DNA of 64,000 bases from Chthonomonas sp. UBA2362 (GTDB taxonomy: Bacteria > Armatimonadota > Fimbriimonadia > Fimbriimonadales > Fimbriimonadaceae). The notes beneath the pieces are model-generated. The model was not told the DNA's origin. It worked only from the letters and a program-made list of their open reading frames with translations, and did not search any database. Where the stretch lies: positions 112,794 to 176,793 of the forward strand of contig DDTO01000002.1 of NCBI GenBank assembly GCA_002344135.1, in the 5' to 3' direction. Shown piece after piece: positions 49,585 through 58,383 of the stretch (its first letter is position 1; each line of letters starts with the position of its first letter). Made by a program: the position numbers and the translations under genes.

Positions 49585-49590
49585 TATAGT
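49585..49590 (+). promoter_or_regulatory. -10-like TATAGT before the DsbD-N-like gene
   Basis: TATAGT is 5 nt (GGGTC) before the ATG at 49596, with no Shine-Dalgarno sequence possible in between. Confidence 0.45.
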
Positions 49591-49595
49591 GGGTC

Positions 49596-50393
49596 ATGGG
49601 AGTCCTGGAGGCCGCCATCTTGGCCACGGTGCTTTCGGCAAGCCAGGCGCCGAAGGTGTCGGTTTCCTTGACTCCAGAAGCGCGCTCGGTCGTCCCCGGC
49701 CAGCCTTTCACCGTCGCGATCCGAATCGACTTGGAACGGCCGTGGCATGTGTACTGGCGCAATCCGGGCGACTCGGGTGTCCCGACGATCGTCGAATGGC
49801 GCTTACCCAAGGGCTGGAAGGCGGGGCCGCTCCAATTCCCGGTTCCCAAGCGCTTCGGCTCGGAGGGCGGAACGGCCTACGGGCACGACGGCGAGATCGT
49901 TCTGCTCGCCCAGATCACGCCCGACGCGAAAGCAACGGGAACGGCTAAGGTCGGCGCGAACGTGCTCTTCCTGGCTTGCCTCGAAGCGTGCGTCCCTGGT
50001 GAGGCTCCCCTCGAGGCGTCGGTTCGCCTAGGCCCGAGCCCATTGGTGGATCAGACCGCCAAGCCGCTCTTCGATCGCGCCCGCAAGGCCCTCCCGTCGA
50101 CCGCCAGAGGCCTGAGCACCGCGGCTCTGGCCGAAAGCGACGCGTACGCAATGCGCGTCGGTGGGCTCTCCGACATGAAAGAGGCCTACTTCTACTCAGA
50201 TGAACCCAATGTGATTTCCAATGCCGCCAGCCAGCCCCTCGAGGCCATCGACGGCGGATTTACTTTAAGGCTCGCTCGCTCTGAGTACGCGAAGAAACCC
50301 GCGGCGCGACTGACCGGCGTTCTCGCCGTCACCGACGCAGCAGGAAAGACTCGCGGCTACCAGTTAGACCTCGCCATCGCGCGAAGACCTTAA
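49596..50393 (+). CDS. Secreted DsbD N-terminal-domain-like protein
   Basis: 265 residues with a short signal peptide (MGVLEAAILATVLSASQA). The body matches the DsbD/ScsB N-terminal (alpha) domain family: ERPWHVYWRNPGDSGVPTIVEW, FPVPKRFGSEGGTAYGHDGE and VLFLACLEACVPGEAPLE. The last of these holds a Cys pair in the C-x3-C spacing typical of the family. The membrane and thioredoxin domains of full DsbD are absent. It lies 17 bp before a redoxin gene, so the pair may handle electrons or thiols in the periplasm. Confidence 0.8.
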   Translation: MGVLEAAILATVLSASQAPKVSVSLTPEARSVVPGQPFTVAIRIDLERPWHVYWRNPGDSGVPTIVEWRLPKGWKAGPLQFPVPKRFGSEGGTAYGHDGEIVLLAQITPDAKATGTAKVGANVLFLACLEACVPGEAPLEASVRLGPSPLVDQTAKPLFDRARKALPSTARGLSTAALAESDAYAMRVGGLSDMKEAYFYSDEPNVISNAASQPLEAIDGGFTLRLARSEYAKKPAARLTGVLAVTDAAGKTRGYQLDLAIARRP

Positions 50394-50410
50394 TGGAGGA
50401 CTCTTCTCTT

Positions 50411-51025
50411 ATGAAAAAGACTCTGCTTTCGATGCTTGGACTGGCGACCCTCGGAATCGCCCTGTCCGCTTGGGCGACCCAAGACGACACGGCCACGTCC
50501 AAAATGGCCCCTGAATTTTCGGTTGCCTCGTCGTCCGGCAAGGACATCTCGCTCGGCCAGTTCAAGGGCAAGTACGTCGTCCTGGAGTGGTGGAACCATC
50601 AGTGCCCCTTCGTCGTGCGCCACTACGGCGGCAACATGCAGGCTCTGCAAAAGCAGATGAAGGATGACGGGGTTGTTTGGCTAACGGTCTGCAGCTCCGC
50701 GCCCGGCAAGCAGGGCCACGTGAGCGTCGAGCAGGCCAACGAGATCATGAAGGAAAACGGCGGCTCACCTGCTTTCATCCTCCTCGACGCCGACGGCAAG
50801 GTCGGCAAGCTGTTCGGAGCCAAGACGACCCCTCAGATGGTCCTCATCTCGCCCAAGGGCGAGGTGCTCTATAACGGCGGCATCGACAACGCGCCCAACG
50901 CCCGCACCAAGGAAGACATGGCTCAGGCCGAGAACTTCGTGCTGAAGGCCTACAAGCAGGCCAAAGCCGGCCAGCCGATCACGAACCCGGCGGAGCGGCC
51001 CTATGGCTGCGGCGTGAAGTACTGA
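50411..51025 (+). CDS. Secreted redoxin (AhpC/TSA-thioredoxin-like) protein
   Basis: 204 residues with a signal peptide (MKKTLLSMLGLATLGIALSA). The thioredoxin-like fold has APEFSVASSSGKDISLGQF, then VVLEWWNHQCPFVVRHYG with a single Cys in NHQCPFV where thioredoxins have CxxC. ETTPQMVLIS-like KTTPQMVLISPKGEVLYNGG carries the cis-Pro region. A C-terminal AERPYGCGVKY adds a second Cys. This pattern is seen in many periplasmic redoxins and peroxidase-like proteins. The ATG has TGGAGGA about 10 nt upstream. A cytochrome gene follows after 62 bp. Confidence 0.85.
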   Translation: MKKTLLSMLGLATLGIALSAWATQDDTATSKMAPEFSVASSSGKDISLGQFKGKYVVLEWWNHQCPFVVRHYGGNMQALQKQMKDDGVVWLTVCSSAPGKQGHVSVEQANEIMKENGGSPAFILLDADGKVGKLFGAKTTPQMVLISPKGEVLYNGGIDNAPNARTKEDMAQAENFVLKAYKQAKAGQPITNPAERPYGCGVKY

Positions 51026-51087
51026 TTCTTGGTTGGGGGAGTGGATTTCTGCTCCCCAAATCGACACGGACTTCAACAAAATAGGCC

Positions 51088-52314
51088 ATGACCCGCGGCG
51101 AACGCTTGGCCCCGCTCTCCGTTGCCATTCTGCTCGTGCTGGCGGCCGCGCTTTTCATTTCCGGGTGGCTCCTCAGCATCCCTTACGAACCCAGCAGAGA
51201 CGGGGCCTATCGGTCAGTCGCCGCGATCTACCAAAGTGGCTTCTGGGGCTTGTTGGCCCGGTTCCACGAGTTTGGCAGCGGCGCACTCATCCTGCTCTCC
51301 TTTGCCGCGGTCGCGCTGATGATCCTTACTCAGTCGTTCCGAGAGGACCGCTGGCTTTGGTACTCGGCGGTCTCGCTGTTACTGGCCGCGATGGGGTTCC
51401 AGCTCACAGGTCATCTGCTGCCCTTCGACCGGCACGCCGTGCAGACCGCCGCGATCGAGGGCGCGATCGCCGGACGGATGCCATTGATCGGGCCGGACGC
51501 CCAGGCTCTTCTACTTCGCGGAGATGCCGTGGGCCAGCCGACCCTCGACTTTTGGTACTTGGCTCATCGCTGGCTGCTTCCGCTGTTGCTATTCGCATCT
51601 ATGTTCGTCGGATGGGTGGGCTTGCGCCGTTCCGAGGGATCGCCCGGCCGCATCGTCCCTCTGCTTCCGACGCTCGCCATCTTCGCGCTTTCGTTCTTTC
51701 TTACTCCCACGTTCGGCAGTCCCGCACTCGAAGCCGACGCCGCGACGTTCGAGACTCGGCCCAACTGGTACACCTGGCCCCTCCACGGCATGCTGGTGTT
51801 CTCCGACCGGTTGGGCATGGGGTGGGTCGGGGTCGCCCTGGTCCCTGGCCTGTTCGTTGCCTTCCTGATCGCCGTCCCGTTGTTGTCGAAGCGGTACACC
51901 GCCACTCTGATCCAAATGGTCTTCGGCGCATTCGTGGCGGCGTTCGCGGTGGCGGCATTGGGAGCGGGCAGGCCGGCGCCGTTGCTCGGCAACCAAGACC
52001 CCCCTGTAATCGCGGTTGCGGAGCCGAACGAGCGACTTCCCATCGATCCTACGCTGGTCGCCAGCGGACGCCTTCTCTTCATCGAAAAGGGGTGTGGAGG
52101 CTGCCACACGATCGAGGGCCGGAGAGCCAACGGCGGACCGCCCTTGGACGGAGTCTGGCAACGGCATACCGACCCCGACTGGTACAGGCGCTTCATCCGG
52201 AAGCCCTCGTCGGTGAAACCCGCATCGACAATGCCCGAATTCCCCGGACTCGGCGATTCGGAGCTTCGCGCCTTAGCGGAGTTCCTCCGCAAGCCTCGCC
52301 CGATCAAATCCTAG
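51088..52314 (+). CDS. Cytochrome b-like membrane protein fused to cytochrome c
   Basis: 408 residues. The N-terminal 290 residues are membrane-embedded. ARFHEFGSGALILL, FQLTGHLLPFDRHAVQTAAI and YLAHRWLLPLLL correspond to the helices and loop of cytochrome b/b6 (canonical 'tGylLPwdq.a'), and RPNWYTWPLHGML to the PEWY region. His60 and His160 fit one heme pair. The partners expected about 14 residues later are Ala74 and Val174/Gly175, so the second b heme is probably absent. The C-terminal domain is a class I cytochrome c: Cys336, Cys339, His340 (CGGCH) and the likely ligand Met382. It is probably a quinol-linked electron carrier. Confidence 0.82.
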   Translation: MTRGERLAPLSVAILLVLAAALFISGWLLSIPYEPSRDGAYRSVAAIYQSGFWGLLARFHEFGSGALILLSFAAVALMILTQSFREDRWLWYSAVSLLLAAMGFQLTGHLLPFDRHAVQTAAIEGAIAGRMPLIGPDAQALLLRGDAVGQPTLDFWYLAHRWLLPLLLFASMFVGWVGLRRSEGSPGRIVPLLPTLAIFALSFFLTPTFGSPALEADAATFETRPNWYTWPLHGMLVFSDRLGMGWVGVALVPGLFVAFLIAVPLLSKRYTATLIQMVFGAFVAAFAVAALGAGRPAPLLGNQDPPVIAVAEPNERLPIDPTLVASGRLLFIEKGCGGCHTIEGRRANGGPPLDGVWQRHTDPDWYRRFIRKPSSVKPASTMPEFPGLGDSELRALAEFLRKPRPIKS

Positions 52315-53968
52315 CGAGCAGTTCGCGGGCGTTGGCCTCGGCAGTGGGTGTGATCACTTCGCCGGCAAGCATTCGCGCGATCTCTTCGACCCGTTCATCC
52401 GGTTCGAGGCGACGCACCCTTGTGACGGTGCGCTCGTCTTCGTCCACCTTCTCGATGCGGTAGTGGATCGCCGCTCGTCCGGCGATCTGGGGGAGGTGAG
52501 TGATGACGATGACCTGATAATGCGCGGCGATCTGCTCGAGCTTCTTGGCGACCGCCGCCGCGGCACGACCTCCCAGCCCGGCGTCGATCTCGTCGAAGAT
52601 CAGCGTCGGGACGCCGGCCTTGCCCGCCAGGACGACCTTGATCGCCAGCATGACACGCGAGATTTCGCCGCCGCTGGCGATCTTGCTCAGAGGACGAACC
52701 GGCTCGCCTGCGTTAGCGGAGAAGAGAAACTCCACGCGATCGATGCCGTCGGCCTCCGCCGGTTTGGTTTCGAAGCCCACCTCGAGGGCCGCTCGATCCA
52801 TGGCAAGATCGGCGAGCTCCTCGGCGACCGCGTTCGCGAATCGAGCGGCATGGTCCTTTCTCAGATTGCTGAGAAGCCCGGCAGTCCGATCGAGTTCCTC
52901 CTCCGCTTGGCCAAGGAGTTCCACCATCCCCTCGAGGTCCTCTGCCTTGGTCTCCATTGCGTCGAGTTCGAATTGGGCCTTGTCCAAGAAGTCGAGAACC
53001 GCCTCCTCGTCGTCGCCGTACTTCCGTCGAAGCCGCCTCAGCGCGTCGAGGCGATCGGCGGTCTCCTGGAGCGCGCCGGGATCGGATTCGAGCCGCCCGA
53101 TATACTCACCCAAAATCCGTACCGCCTCGTCGAGGGCGATCCCCGCTTGCCGCAAGGACTCCATGGCCGGACCAAGCGTCGGGTCGAGGGCCGCCCCAGC
53201 CTCAAGGCGTTTGAGTGATTCGCCGATCGCCTCGTTCGCCGCGCCTTCGTCCGAGGAAAGTGCCCCCAGGGCGCCGTGAGTCCATTCGCCGAGCTTCTCC
53301 AAGTTGGCGAGGCGAGCGAGGCGAGCTTCGAGCTCATCGACCTCCCCGAGGCGAGGCGAGACCGCCTCGATCTCGGAGATCTGAAACTTCAAGAGGTCCA
53401 GCCGCTGCTCTCGTTCGCGATGGCCGTTGCGGACGGTCTGTATCTTCCATCGCAAGTCGTTGGCCCGAGCGTAAGCTGCCGATACCTCGTCGTGCAGTCG
53501 TCGCGCAGGTTCCCCGATCCAAGCATCGAGGTACTCCAGGTGTCGCCTGGGGTCGAGGAGGCTTTGGTGGGCGTGCTGACCATGAAGATCGACGAGCAGG
53601 GTCCCGATCTGACGCAGGGTTCCGACCGGAGCGAGCCGCCCCGCGATTCGGCAGGAAGATCGACCCTCGGCGCCGATCTCACGCTGGAGGAAAAGCACGC
53701 CGCTCTCGAGCTCGATTCCCATGGCCGCGCACTGAACGCGAAGCTCGGGCAGACCCGAGAGATCCACGACCAAGGCCACCGTTCCCCGCGAGGCCCCGGC
53801 GCGGACGAGATCGGAGTCGGCACGACCCCCGAGAGCCAGTTCGATCGCGTCGACGAGAAGGGACTTCCCCGCGCCGGTCTCGCCGGTCAACACGGTGAAG
53901 CCACCCTCGAGGCCGATCTGGGCTCTCTCGATGATCGCGACGTTCTCGACCGTCAGCTCTCGCAGCAC
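52304..53968 (-). CDS. recN: DNA repair protein RecN
   Basis: 554 residues, typical for RecN, the SMC-like protein that acts early in double-strand-break repair. Walker A is VLTGETGAGKSLLVDAIELALGGRAD near the N-terminus. QIGTLLVDLHGQHAHQSLLD is the conserved family segment, then a long coiled-coil arm (about 155-360), then LSKIASGGEISRVMLAIKVVLA and LIFDEIDAGLGGRAAAAVAKKL with Walker B near the C-terminus. The start is a GTG. The 3' end overlaps that of the convergent cytochrome gene by 11 bp. Confidence 0.96.
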   Translation of the reverse strand: MLRELTVENVAIIERAQIGLEGGFTVLTGETGAGKSLLVDAIELALGGRADSDLVRAGASRGTVALVVDLSGLPELRVQCAAMGIELESGVLFLQREIGAEGRSSCRIAGRLAPVGTLRQIGTLLVDLHGQHAHQSLLDPRRHLEYLDAWIGEPARRLHDEVSAAYARANDLRWKIQTVRNGHREREQRLDLLKFQISEIEAVSPRLGEVDELEARLARLANLEKLGEWTHGALGALSSDEGAANEAIGESLKRLEAGAALDPTLGPAMESLRQAGIALDEAVRILGEYIGRLESDPGALQETADRLDALRRLRRKYGDDEEAVLDFLDKAQFELDAMETKAEDLEGMVELLGQAEEELDRTAGLLSNLRKDHAARFANAVAEELADLAMDRAALEVGFETKPAEADGIDRVEFLFSANAGEPVRPLSKIASGGEISRVMLAIKVVLAGKAGVPTLIFDEIDAGLGGRAAAAVAKKLEQIAAHYQVIVITHLPQIAGRAAIHYRIEKVDEDERTVTRVRRLEPDERVEEIARMLAGEVITPTAEANARELLARI

Positions 53969-53993
53969 GTTCAGAAAGACGATACACCAAGTC

Positions 53994-54025
53994 GAAAGCC
54001 CTCCGTTTGCCGACGGAGGGCTTTC
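53994..54025. terminator. Hairpin between the redoxin gene and recN
   Basis: Perfect 13-bp arms (GAAAGCCCTCCGT and its complement) with a 6-nt loop, 41 bp downstream of the minus-strand redoxin stop and upstream of recN. On the minus strand the exit is GGGCTTTCGACTT, a weak U-tract, so termination may be partial. Confidence 0.55.
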
Positions 54026-54065
54026 GCGGTTTCTGATCTCCCACCGGGAGACCGTCTTAGAAGGG

Positions 54066-54626
54066 TCACCCAGCGCGGGGGCTGTCCGGCGCGCCAGAAA
54101 CGTCGATCTTCTTCGCCGTCACCTTCGAAGCGCTCGCCAACGAACCTCCGATCTCGTTGATCTGCTTGGCCGAATACCCTGTCCAAATCTTCGTGATCTT
54201 GCCCTTGGCGTCAACGAGGACGGCCCATGGCGAGCGCTCGGCTCCATAGGCCTCGATGATCTTCATCTTCGGGTCGAGCAGCACCAGGTAGGGCGCCTTG
54301 AACTGCTTGTTCCAAGTCGTGTAGGCGGCCTTGTCGCCATCGATCACGCCCACGAAGTTAGCGGAGCCCTTGTAGGCGGTCGCGACGCGATTGAAGTACT
54401 TCACTGCCTGGGCGTTGACCGGGCAGGTCGACCCGATGAAGTAAAAGAGCGTCGCCTTCTTGCCGGTAAAGGATTTCAGCGTGTAGGGCTTGCCGTCCGT
54501 GCCCGTCGCCTTGAAGTCGGGAGCGTTGCTCCCCGTTTTCTGCGCCATAGCCGGCGTTCTAAACACGAACATCGCCGCGACCGCGGCGACGCTCCCCAAA
54601 AGGAGGATTCTGTGCAGGTTGTTCAT
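54066..54626 (-). CDS. Secreted redoxin (AhpC/TSA-like), second in window
   Basis: 186 residues with a signal peptide (MNNLHRILLLGSVAAVAAMF to PAMAQ). The core reads APDFKATGTDGKPYTLKSFTG, then ATLFYFIGSTCPVNAQAVKY with one Cys at the CxxC position (STCPVN). FKAPYLVLLDPKMKIIEAYG and SPWAVLVDAKGKITKIWTGYS with the cis-Pro region (RSPWAVL) follow. It is related to but distinct from the 50411 protein. The function is likely a periplasmic thiol peroxidase or electron acceptor. GGTAGGT lies just before the ATG, and TATGAT 10 nt before it. Confidence 0.83.
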   Translation of the reverse strand: MNNLHRILLLGSVAAVAAMFVFRTPAMAQKTGSNAPDFKATGTDGKPYTLKSFTGKKATLFYFIGSTCPVNAQAVKYFNRVATAYKGSANFVGVIDGDKAAYTTWNKQFKAPYLVLLDPKMKIIEAYGAERSPWAVLVDAKGKITKIWTGYSAKQINEIGGSLASASKVTAKKIDVSGAPDSPRAG

Positions 54627-54675
54627 ACCTACCTAAATCATACAGACTCTCGGTCCGCTCCGTTCCCAATCTGCC

Positions 54676-55527
54676 CTAACGCGAGGGAATGAGCCGAGGG
54701 CCTGACGCCGAAAGTTCGAACGAGATCGTTCCCTGGCGATCGGTTCGGTACACCGTGATCCCTCGACGATTCAGTCGCTCGAGCAAGTCCGGGGCCGGAT
54801 GTCCGTAGGTGTTGGTCCGGCCACAGGAGACTATCGCCACAGTAGGACTGACCGCTTCCAGCCAGGGATCGCCCGTCGAAAACCGGCTGCCATGGTGCCC
54901 GGCCTTTAGGATCTGCGCCCGCCACTCCATGCTCGCCTTAAGCATCTCCCCCTCCACCTCGGAAGAGGCATCGCCGGTAAAGACCGCGCTCGTACCCGGA
55001 CCGGTCAGTCTCACGAACATCGAACCGTCGTTGTCCTCCGGAAAGCGACGGTCGTTCGGCCCGGTGAAGACGAGCTCGAAATCGCCGATAGTTACCCGCC
55101 CGACCCCCTCCAGCCAGACGATCCTCGACTCCGGGATGCGCGCCTTTTCGAGCCAACCCCGCATCTCGGCGTGGTCCCGAAATCGAGCGGGCACGACTGC
55201 GCAACCGATCGGAAACCGACGCGCCAGGGAAGGCAAGCCCCCCACGTGATCGGCGTCGGGATGCGAGAGGAGGACGAGATCCAGTTGTTTCACGCCAAGA
55301 CGGTAAAGCTCTGGGCTGGCGAGACGCTCACCCGCATCGAAGGCGTCCACCTTCGACGCGGCATCGATCAGAACCGTTTTGCCGTGATGCTGGAAGACGA
55401 TACAGTCCCCCTGACCCACCGCGAGAAACGACAGCCGCGTGACGGAAGAGTCGGTGCGGTGCTCCAGGGCGGCGCCCAAGGCGACCCCAAGGACTATTCC
55501 AACGAGGCTAGCCGCTCGGACGCGCAC
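54676..55527 (-). CDS. ComEC C-terminal metallo-beta-lactamase domain, separate gene
   Basis: 283 residues. After one N-terminal membrane segment the MBL fold begins RLSFLAVGQGDCIVFQHHGKTVLIDA. It continues with LVLLSHPDADHVGGLPSL (HxDxDH zinc motif), VFTGDASSEVEGEML and KAGHHGSRFSTGDPWLEAV, ending with a region like SCGRTNTYGHPAPDLLERL. This is the ComEC/Rec2 DNA-uptake nuclease-like domain, normally at the C-terminus of ComEC. It starts 20 bp inside the end of the ComEC membrane gene, so ComEC is encoded as two polypeptides. Confidence 0.88.
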   Translation of the reverse strand: MRVRAASLVGIVLGVALGAALEHRTDSSVTRLSFLAVGQGDCIVFQHHGKTVLIDAASKVDAFDAGERLASPELYRLGVKQLDLVLLSHPDADHVGGLPSLARRFPIGCAVVPARFRDHAEMRGWLEKARIPESRIVWLEGVGRVTIGDFELVFTGPNDRRFPEDNDGSMFVRLTGPGTSAVFTGDASSEVEGEMLKASMEWRAQILKAGHHGSRFSTGDPWLEAVSPTVAIVSCGRTNTYGHPAPDLLERLNRRGITVYRTDRQGTISFELSASGPRLIPSR

Positions 55528-56911
55528 GAGGACTCCAGAGCATCAGGGCGCCGCCATAGATCGCAACCAACCAGTAGGCGCTGAACGGTGCGGTAGGTAC
55601 TGCCGCGTAAGGAAGGGCCCCCAGCGTCTCGACCACCGCAAGCGCATAGCCCGACACGATCTTGACTGGCCACATGAAAGCGTGACCGACCACCTCGACA
55701 ACGCCGGCCAAACCCCAGGCCGCGAGCGAGAGCCCGATGACGATCGGGGCAACGAAGACGATCAAGTAGTTCGCGACCACCGCGATGAGACTCACTTGTC
55801 CGAAATGATAGGCGATGAGCGGCGCCGAAGCCAACCATGCCACGACCGATACTCGGAGTGCCTCGCCAGCGACGCGCGCGATCCGCGGACCGATCTGCTT
55901 CGGCCAAGGAGCCGGCGAAGCGAAAGTGAGCACGATGGCCGTTGCCGTCACGAAGGAAATCTGGAACCCCGGGTCCAGCACTTTCTCGGTGCCGCCCAAA
56001 ACGAGGATGGCGATCGCGGCAAACGCGATCGCCGACATCACGTCGGCCAACCGGTTCCAAAAGGAAGCCGTGCAGTACATCGCACCCATCGAAGCGGCCC
56101 TGACGGTGGGTGGCCGGAAGCCCGCGGCGGCTGCATAGACGAAGAGAAGAACCATCACTGCCGCCATCCTGATCCGCCTCGGAACGAGCAGCCGCTCCAG
56201 CAGAAGACCGGCCATGAAAGCCAACAGCATCGCATGGAGGCCGGAGGTCGTGACGATGTGGATCGTTCCGGTGCTTCGCAAAGCGTCTACGGTATCCGGC
56301 CGGAGGTCCTGGTCTTGATTGAAGCAAACCGCAGTCACGAAGGCGGCCGCCTCGGGCGGCAGGACTCCGGTCGCGAAATCGACGAACGAACGGCGCATGT
56401 TCGAGCCGACCCTGAAGAGCCAAAACCCGCTCGCGATCCGCTCGGCCACGATCGGGCGGATCTCGCCTGCCGCACCCTCCTGTGTCCATCGCTGCTCGGC
56501 ACTCTCCGAGAACGGGACGATGCGGCCGCTCACGCGGAACCGATCGCCCAAGTCCGCCTCCATCGCATTCGGCAACGAGATTGTCATTCGGCCCTCGCGC
56601 GTCTCCACGAGGGCGACTTGCCGTGCCTGTCCGATTCGAGGCATAGACAGCAGCTGCACCTCGCCTGCAAAAGCGCGCGGCTCGAGGATCGGCTCGGCCC
56701 GGGGTATCGGTGGACGAAGCACTGCGAGGAAGGCCCCGATCAGATACGCCGCTTGGGGTCCCGAAATGCGCTTGCCCGGTTCGGGACCTGACAGTAGGAG
56801 AAATCCCGCTACGAGCAAGACCAGGTTCTCAAGAGCGAAGAGGCAGGCTATGGAGACGAGCAAACCGGCGGCGGCGACCACGAGCACCCGGCCCTCGATC
56901 TCCTTGCGCAT
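55508..56911 (-). CDS. ComEC competence-domain membrane protein, separate gene
   Basis: 467 residues. N-terminal helices are followed by a short OB-like region (about 95-160, ALVETREGRMTISLPNA, FRVSGRIVPF). The competence domain then follows with about eight membrane segments: VTTSGLHAMLLAFMAGLLLE, RMAAVMVLLFVYAAAAGFRPPTVRAA and DPGFQISFVTATAIVL. These match ComEC, the inner-membrane channel that carries single-stranded DNA during natural transformation. The MBL domain is a separate overlapping gene. The ATG abuts the stop of the DUF721 gene. Confidence 0.88.
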   Translation of the reverse strand: MRKEIEGRVLVVAAAGLLVSIACLFALENLVLLVAGFLLLSGPEPGKRISGPQAAYLIGAFLAVLRPPIPRAEPILEPRAFAGEVQLLSMPRIGQARQVALVETREGRMTISLPNAMEADLGDRFRVSGRIVPFSESAEQRWTQEGAAGEIRPIVAERIASGFWLFRVGSNMRRSFVDFATGVLPPEAAAFVTAVCFNQDQDLRPDTVDALRSTGTIHIVTTSGLHAMLLAFMAGLLLERLLVPRRIRMAAVMVLLFVYAAAAGFRPPTVRAASMGAMYCTASFWNRLADVMSAIAFAAIAILVLGGTEKVLDPGFQISFVTATAIVLTFASPAPWPKQIGPRIARVAGEALRVSVVAWLASAPLIAYHFGQVSLIAVVANYLIVFVAPIVIGLSLAAWGLAGVVEVVGHAFMWPVKIVSGYALAVVETLGALPYAAVPTAPFSAYWLVAIYGGALMLWSPRARPSG

Positions 56912-57247
56912 TTACCCCTGGTCGTCCGACCCGTCGTCCAGAGGCGCGGCGAGATCGCGCCGAGGAACGCGCGTGCCCACTCGGAGGTCTTCGAAGAGCC
57001 GCTCGTTGGCCAGTCCGTTCAATCGGTCCAAGATAAGTTCCTTGCGCAGGGCGATCTCCTGAGCCCAGGCCGACCCCGAGGCCGCCACCCACAGCGTTCC
57101 CCGCTCGAATCGCTCTGGGGTGGCTTTGTTGGCGAGGACCTCCCCGACGATGCTCGCCCACTGCCGAACAACGGCCTGAGCCCGAGCTGCGCGCAAGACC
57201 TCGGTCTGCTCCACGGCCTTTCCCAGCAGGTCGGCGATTCGCTTCAT
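56912..57247 (-). CDS. DUF721 / DciA-like protein
   Basis: 111 residues. The start MKRIADLLGKAVEQTEVL and the core VVRQWASIVGEVLANKATPERFERGTLWVAASGSAWAQEIALRKELILDRLN match the DUF721 family. Its member DciA loads the replicative helicase in bacteria lacking DnaC/DnaI. It is coupled to recF by a 4-nt overlap (ATGA), a common arrangement for this family near recF. The C-terminal tail (about 95-111) is acidic. Confidence 0.88.
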   Translation of the reverse strand: MKRIADLLGKAVEQTEVLRAARAQAVVRQWASIVGEVLANKATPERFERGTLWVAASGSAWAQEIALRKELILDRLNGLANERLFEDLRVGTRVPRRDLAAPLDDGSDDQG

Positions 57248-58380
57248 GCGGGAACCACCGTACCCTTCGAGACCAAGAACGACCGCGCTCGACCCACGAT
57301 TTCTTCCCCCGCTTGTTCACGCTCTGTGCACGTCAGGACGACCTGACCGGCCGAACTCGTGATGGTTTCGATTAGTTTTTGTCGCCGATTCTTATCCAGA
57401 TCGGAGAATATATCGTCCAGCAGCAACAGCGGTGGAGCTCGATGGTGCTCCGTCGCGACGGCCAAGACGGCAAGCTTAAGGGCGATGATCGCGGTTCGCT
57501 GCTGACCCTGAGACCCGTAAAGCCGGGCTTCTCGTCCGTCGATCCGGATCGCCAATTCGTCGCGATGCGGGCCAACCTGAGTCGAACCGCGGGCGATGTC
57601 GTGCGGGCGCGTGACTTCCAGCCGATCGAGCAGCGACTGCGGGTCCCCTGAAGGATCGCAGGTTTCGATGGAGAGGCCTAGTCCTTCCCCCATCCCGAGC
57701 AGGTCCTGTCGGCATGCGGCGACCGGCTCCAGGCGCTCGACCAGTTCCCGGCGAAAAGCGCGTAGGATGCAGCCATGCTCCGCCAAGTCGGACTCCCATG
57801 CCTGGAAGAGGCTGCCCGGCTGTGGCCGCTCCTGAGCTTGCTTAAGCAGCGCGTTTCGCTGATCCAAAGCCCTGCGATACACGGTCAGCGAGCGAATGTA
57901 AGCAGGAAACAACTGCGAGAGGACGAGATCGAGGAAAAGCCTGCGGTCGGCAGGCTGCCCGGCGACGATCGGAAGGTCGGCGCTGCTGAAGCAGACACAC
58001 GGCAGTCGACCGAGCACGTCGGCAGCGCGGGGGAGGGACGCTCCGTTGAGGATCGCCTTCTTGCGGACCCCCGGGGTGAGGATCATCGTCATCGTGCTTC
58101 CGCTCGCCGAGAACTCCACCTCGGCCACCGCCCTTGCAGCGCCCTCTCGAATCGCTTCGGCGTCCCGATTCCCTCGCAGAAGTTTTGAAGTCGCCACGAG
58201 GTAGAGCGCTTCGAGCAGGTTGGTCTTTCCCTGGCCGTTCGCACCGGAAAATAAGTTGAACCCCGGATCGAGTTCGACTTCGGCGCATTCGTAGTTTCGG
58301 TAGTCCTCCAATCGGAGCCTGCCGACACAATACGGTGGCGTCTCGGTTTCCACCGTCTCTTCCGGAATCACGAAAGACAT
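57244..58380 (-). CDS. recF: DNA replication and repair protein RecF
   Basis: 378 residues, chosen start ATG 58380 (MSFVIPEETV) with GAAGAA upstream. The hallmark is RLRLEDYRNYECAEVELDPGFNLFSGANGQGKTNLLEAL with Walker A. The signature region is GSQGQQRTAIIALKLAVLAVA and Walker B is PPLLLLDDIFSDLDKNRRQKL. RecF loads RecA at gaps with RecO and RecR. Compared with typical RecF (about 360-370) it has about 12 extra N-terminal residues. dnaA and dnaN, often found upstream of recF, are not present; instead a 260-bp gap with DnaA-box-like sites separates it from DedA. Confidence 0.96.
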   Translation of the reverse strand: MSFVIPEETVETETPPYCVGRLRLEDYRNYECAEVELDPGFNLFSGANGQGKTNLLEALYLVATSKLLRGNRDAEAIREGAARAVAEVEFSASGSTMTMILTPGVRKKAILNGASLPRAADVLGRLPCVCFSSADLPIVAGQPADRRLFLDLVLSQLFPAYIRSLTVYRRALDQRNALLKQAQERPQPGSLFQAWESDLAEHGCILRAFRRELVERLEPVAACRQDLLGMGEGLGLSIETCDPSGDPQSLLDRLEVTRPHDIARGSTQVGPHRDELAIRIDGREARLYGSQGQQRTAIIALKLAVLAVATEHHRAPPLLLLDDIFSDLDKNRRQKLIETITSSAGQVVLTCTEREQAGEEIVGRARSFLVSKGTVVPA

Positions 58381-58383
58381 TTC

